64,000 nt of DNA from Bradyrhizobium sp. B124 (GTDB lineage: Bacteria > Pseudomonadota > Alphaproteobacteria > Rhizobiales > Xanthobacteraceae): positions 2,418,001-2,482,000 of the forward strand of contig NZ_CP152413.1 in NCBI RefSeq assembly GCF_038967635.1, given 5' to 3'. The notes under the pieces are model-generated. The model had not been told where the DNA came from. It did not search any database and was given only the letters and a program-made list of their open reading frames with translations. A program made the position numbers and the translations under genes. Below, one piece after another: positions 61,012 to 64,000 of the stretch; within the stretch, counting starts at the first letter, position 1, and every line of letters starts with the position of its first letter.

Positions 61012-61542
61012 ATGAGCAGTGCTTCCGAAAGTGAGCCGCGACGGCCGGCGGTTTTCTTCGATCGGGACGGCGTCCTGAACCGGGATATAGGTTACCTGTT
61101 CGAGAGCCACAGGCTGATCTGGATCGACGGCGCCCGCGAGGCGGTGAAGGCCGTCAACGACATTGGTTATTTCGCATTCGTCGTGACCAACCAGTCAGGC
61201 GTGGCAAGAGGCCTCTATGAGGAGGCGCACGTCCAAGAGCTACACGACTGGATGGCTGCCGAGTTCGGCAAGATCGGCGCGCATATCGACGCCTTCGAGT
61301 ATTGCCCGTTCCATCCGGAAGGGACCGTTGAGCACTATCGGCAGGTCAGCCACCGGCGCAAGCCGTCGCCGGGCATGATCACCGATCTGCTGGAGCGCTT
61401 TCCGGTCGATGTCGAACGGAGCTTTCTGATCGGTGATCAGCCGACCGATCTCGAGGCTGCACGCGCAGCGGGCCTGAGGGGCTACCTGTTCTCAGGCCCC
61501 AATCTGGAAGCATTCCTGAAGCCGCTGCTGCAGCGAAGCTGA
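61012..61542 (+). CDS. gmhB: HAD-IIIA phosphatase, GmhB-like (heptose-1,7-bisphosphate 7-phosphatase), zinc motif lost
   Basis: 176 residues. The HAD nucleophile motif is FFDRDGVLN (Asp17, Asp19), motif II VVTNQSGVARG, the lysine is in HRRKPSPGM and the acidic motif is IGDQPTDLEAA. This is the GmhB pattern: removal of the 7-phosphate from heptose bisphosphate before adenylylation by HldE. However, E. coli GmhB binds zinc with Cys92, His94, Cys107 and Cys109. Here the aligned residues are Cys98, Phe100, Ser113 and Arg115, so the site cannot form. It could be a zinc-free GmhB or a phosphatase for another sugar bisphosphate. It stands alone before a convergent aminotransferase. Confidence 0.82.
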   Translation: MSSASESEPRRPAVFFDRDGVLNRDIGYLFESHRLIWIDGAREAVKAVNDIGYFAFVVTNQSGVARGLYEEAHVQELHDWMAAEFGKIGAHIDAFEYCPFHPEGTVEHYRQVSHRRKPSPGMITDLLERFPVDVERSFLIGDQPTDLEAARAAGLRGYLFSGPNLEAFLKPLLQRS

Positions 61543-61574
61543 GCCCCCCGCCCGGTGCGAGGACGTCTGCGCGA

Positions 61575-62672
61575 TCAGAACTTGCGAACCAGGTCGATCA
61601 CCTCATCCTGCTGCTGGCGCGTGATCTCGGCGAAGATCGGCAGCGAGAGAATCTGGCCCTGATCACGATGGGCGTTGGGAAATTGCTCCGGCCGGTGGCC
61701 AAACCGTGCATAGGCCGGCAGGAATGGCAGCGCGGTGGGGTAGTTGATCGCGGTCTGCACACCATTGGCGTTCAGATGCGCGGCGAGCGCGTCGCGGCGC
61801 GGGTGCCTGATCGTGTAGAGGTGGTAGACGTGGCTGCGCGCGGGCGCCACTTCGGGCACCACGACATCCTCGATCTGGTTGAGGCCGGCGTCGTAGACCT
61901 CGGCGGCGGCCTGCCGGGCCTCGGTCCATGCGGTGAGATGCGGCAGCTTGGCCGAGAGGATCGCAGCCTGCATCCCGTCGAGCCGGCTGTTGACGCCCTC
62001 GATATGGTGTTGGTGCTTCACCAGCCCGCCATGGCGCGCCAGCATCGCCATCTGCTCGGCCAGTGCCGCATCGTTGGTGACGACCGCACCGGCATCGCCC
62101 ATCGCGCCGAGATTCTTGCCCGGATAAAATGAATAGGTCGCGGCCTCGCCGAACGTGCCGACCATGCGGCCCTTGTAGCGCGCGAGATGGGCCTGGGCGC
62201 AATCCTCGATCACCCAGAGCTTGTGCTTCTGCGCGATCGCCATGATGGCGTCCATGTCCGCTGGCTGGCCGTACAGATGCACCGGGATGATGCCGACGGT
62301 GCGCGGCGTGATCGCGGCCTCGATCGCGGCCGGATCGATCGTGAACGTCGCGTCGTCGGTGTCGCAGAACACGACGGTGGCACCGGAATGGGTGATCATC
62401 GCCGCAGTCGAGATCCAGGAATGCGCCGTCGTGATCACCTCGTCGCCCGGCTTCACCTTCAGCGCGCGCATGGCGAGGTAAAGCGCATCGGTGCCGTTGG
62501 CGCAGGATACGCAATGAGCGACCTCCGCGGCCGCGGCGAATTCGCGCTCGAAGGCGTCGACATAGCTGCCGCGGATGAAGGCGTTGTCGCGGATCACGCC
62601 GGCGATCGCGACATCGATCTCGCCCTTGATGGACTGGTATTGCAGTTGCAGGTCGGCAAACGGCACCGGCAT
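61575..62672 (-). CDS. DegT/DnrJ/EryC1/StrS aminotransferase (WbpE-like)
   Basis: 365 residues from the ATG at 62670-62672 (GGGGAA upstream); 17 codons are open before it. It starts VPFADLQLQYQSIKGEIDVA and has VSCANGTDALYLAM and IEDCAQAHLARYKG. FYPGKNLGAMGDAGAVVT carries the PLP lysine. It aminates a keto-sugar nucleotide, most likely UDP-3-keto-GlcNAc-uronate, given the acetyltransferase and dehydrogenase upstream in the same operon. It is related to, but distinct from, the partial aminotransferase at the left edge. Confidence 0.93.
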   Translation of the reverse strand: MPVPFADLQLQYQSIKGEIDVAIAGVIRDNAFIRGSYVDAFEREFAAAAEVAHCVSCANGTDALYLAMRALKVKPGDEVITTAHSWISTAAMITHSGATVVFCDTDDATFTIDPAAIEAAITPRTVGIIPVHLYGQPADMDAIMAIAQKHKLWVIEDCAQAHLARYKGRMVGTFGEAATYSFYPGKNLGAMGDAGAVVTNDAALAEQMAMLARHGGLVKHQHHIEGVNSRLDGMQAAILSAKLPHLTAWTEARQAAAEVYDAGLNQIEDVVVPEVAPARSHVYHLYTIRHPRRDALAAHLNANGVQTAINYPTALPFLPAYARFGHRPEQFPNAHRDQGQILSLPIFAEITRQQQDEVIDLVRKF

Positions 62673-62682
62673 CGATATTCCC

Positions 62683-63150
62683 CTATTGGCTCGCCAGCAG
62701 CCGGCGTGCCGGATTGCCGGCATAGGTGCCTGATATCGTGATGTCCTTGGTCACGACAGCCCCTGCGCCGATGACGACGTCGTCGGCGATCCTGACCGGC
62801 ATGATCGTGGCGTTGGAGCCGATCGACACCCGGTTGCCGATGACAGTCTCGCGCCACAACTCCTTGCGTCCGCGCGCCGGACCGCCGGTGGAGAACGTGT
62901 CGTTGACGAACATCACGCCGTGCCCGACGAAACAGTCCTCGCCGATGGTGACGAGCTCGCAGACGAAGGCATGTGATTGCACGCGGGTGCGCGCTCCGAC
63001 GACCACGCCCTTCTGGATTTCGGTGAAGGGCCCGATGAAGCAGTCGTCGCCGAGCGTGCAGCCGTAGAGATTGCAGGGCTCGACGATCTTGACGCGTTCG
63101 CCGAACGCGACGTCGCGCACGCTGGCCTGATGCACTTCCGGCCGGTTCAC
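62683..63150 (-). CDS. Left-handed beta-helix (hexapeptide) N-acetyltransferase, WbpD-like
   Basis: 155 residues composed of hexapeptide turns (CTLGDDCFIGPFTEIQKG, VVGARTRVQSH, RIADDVVIGAGAVVTKDI), ending YAGNPARRL as in sugar-nucleotide acetyltransferases. WbpD-type enzymes use acetyl-CoA to acetylate the C3 amine of UDP-GlcNAc3NA. The ATG overlaps the stop of the dehydrogenase (ATGA), and the aminotransferase follows 10 bp after its stop. The gene order matches a complete 3-amino sugar module. The catalytic His is probably in FVGHGVMF or VQSHAFV; this is uncertain. Confidence 0.88.
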   Translation of the reverse strand: MNRPEVHQASVRDVAFGERVKIVEPCNLYGCTLGDDCFIGPFTEIQKGVVVGARTRVQSHAFVCELVTIGEDCFVGHGVMFVNDTFSTGGPARGRKELWRETVIGNRVSIGSNATIMPVRIADDVVIGAGAVVTKDITISGTYAGNPARRLLASQ

Positions 63151-64000
63151 GAAACGACACCCAGCCGGCTCAACCGCGGCGTGAAGCGCAGCGCAACCTC
63201 CTCTCCGGTCTCGATCGACTCATAGAGGGCCGAGATCAGCTCGAGGCTCTTGCGGCCCTCGAGCCCGTCGACCAGCGCCGCACGCTGGTTCTCCAGACAA
63301 TCGACCACGTGATGATAGTAGGCCTGATGGCCGAAGCCGTAGACGTTGGGCGGGTTGACCGAGAACTTCTCCACGACGTCCTTGTCCGACGGCAGCTCGT
63401 TGACGAAGCGCCAGTGCCGGATCTGGTTGACCGCGAAACCGGAGATCTCGACCGTGCCCTTTTCGCCCAGGATCGACAGCGAACCTTCGAGATCGGTCGG
63501 GCGCGCCGCGGTGGTCGCTTCGATGATCCCGAGCGCGCCGTTGCGGAACTTCAGCGTCGCGACGGCGGTGTCCTCGGTTTCGATGTTGGCCAGCGCCGTC
63601 GTCGCGCGCGCATGCACGCTCACCACGTCACCGAAGAACCACTCCAGCATATCGACATGGTGGCTCGCCTGGTTGGTCAGCACGCCGCCGTCATAGGCCC
63701 AGGTGCCGCGCCAATCGTCCTGGTCGTAGTAGGCTTGGTCGCGGCACCAGCGCACCCGGACCGTCCCCAGGATGAGCTTGCCGAAGCGGCCGGCATCGAG
63801 CGCCTCGCGTGCCTTGACGACCGGCACGTTGAAGCGGTTCTGCTTGACGATGAACATCTTGATGCCGGCCTCGTCGCAGGCCCGGATCATGTCGTCGGCG
63901 TCCTGCAACCGCAGCGCCATAGGCTTCTCGACCACGACGTGCTTGCCCGCCCTGGCACAGGCGATCACATGCGCGGGATGCAGCCCGCTCGGCGTCAGCA
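63147..64000 (-). CDS. Gfo/Idh/MocA-family sugar-nucleotide dehydrogenase (cut by right window edge)
   Basis: The frame is open to the window edge, so the true start lies beyond 64000; the GTG at 63966-63968 is internal. The visible part begins LTPSGLHPAHVIACARAGKH and VVVEKPMAL, the conserved second half of the Rossmann domain, missing only the cofactor loop. VRWCRDQAYYDQDDWRGTW and GGVLTNQASHHVDMLEWFFG follow, the latter with the catalytic His. It most likely oxidises C3 of a UDP-amino-sugar acid as WbpB does, feeding the aminotransferase and acetyltransferase downstream. The stop overlaps the acetyltransferase start by 4 bp. Confidence 0.9.
   Translation of the reverse strand, partial: LTPSGLHPAHVIACARAGKHVVVEKPMALRLQDADDMIRACDEAGIKMFIVKQNRFNVPVVKAREALDAGRFGKLILGTVRVRWCRDQAYYDQDDWRGTWAYDGGVLTNQASHHVDMLEWFFGDVVSVHARATTALANIETEDTAVATLKFRNGALGIIEATTAARPTDLEGSLSILGEKGTVEISGFAVNQIRHWRFVNELPSDKDVVEKFSVNPPNVYGFGHQAYYHHVVDCLENQRAALVDGLEGRKSLELISALYESIETGEEVALRFTPRLSRLGVVS

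Overview
The window is high-GC DNA with the gene repertoire and extragenic palindromes of an alphaproteobacterium of the Bradyrhizobium/Rhodopseudomonas group. The genus is inferred from gene families, operon styles and repeat types, not from a marker gene. No rRNA, tRNA, CRISPR array, insertion sequence or phage gene is visible. Genes are densely packed on both strands.

About 0-19 kb is a surface-polysaccharide and LPS region. It holds an aminotransferase cut by the left edge and a Gfo/Idh/MocA dehydrogenase for an amino-sugar acid, then manC (GDP-mannose). Next come a flippase-like membrane protein, a WecA-type initiating transferase, a 4-reductase/epimerase, a GT4 glycosyltransferase, a WbpM-type 4,6-dehydratase and an O-antigen ligase/polymerase. 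The inner-core genes hldE, hldD, waaF and an LpcC-like transferase follow, then galE and an MsbA-like ABC exporter. The far end matches: gmd and fcl (GDP-fucose, 47.9-50.0 kb), a GmhB-like phosphatase (61 kb) and an aminotransferase / hexapeptide acetyltransferase / dehydrogenase operon cut by the right edge (61.6-64 kb).

About 18.7-27.3 kb is mixed housekeeping and unknown genes. It holds a membrane dipeptidase, a fumarylacetoacetate-hydrolase-family enzyme, three small exported proteins and an MHS-type MFS transporter plus SPW-repeat protein behind a consensus EcfG (general stress response) promoter. An NAD-malic enzyme, a 51-residue protein with a long palindromic leader and an LpxO-like lipid A hydroxylase complete it. 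From 27.6 to 32.1 kb is a catabolic-looking operon: orphan amide-type substrate-binding protein, FAD dehydrogenase of the ketosteroid-dehydrogenase type, SDR and IclR regulator.

About 32.5-39.8 kb is rich in methyl-cycle genes. ahcY, metK and an unusual HTH plus SAM-methyltransferase-fold protein are co-directional. They face a secreted TPR-caspase protein across an operator-like repeat region, and a short MetE-type enzyme lies beyond. This is the most novel-looking part of the window.

Two complete branched-chain-amide-type ABC transporters are present. The first (39.8-44.5 kb) is livF-G-M-H plus binding protein. The second (51.2-58.4 kb) is livG, an acyl-CoA synthetase, livH, livM, binding protein and livF, divergent from a Crp/Fnr regulator. 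The second probably imports and CoA-activates a carboxylic acid. Between them are a small lipoprotein, a CpdA-like phosphodiesterase, purU, a HemD-family protein and gmd-fcl. Many intergenic gaps carry REP-like palindromes of several families.
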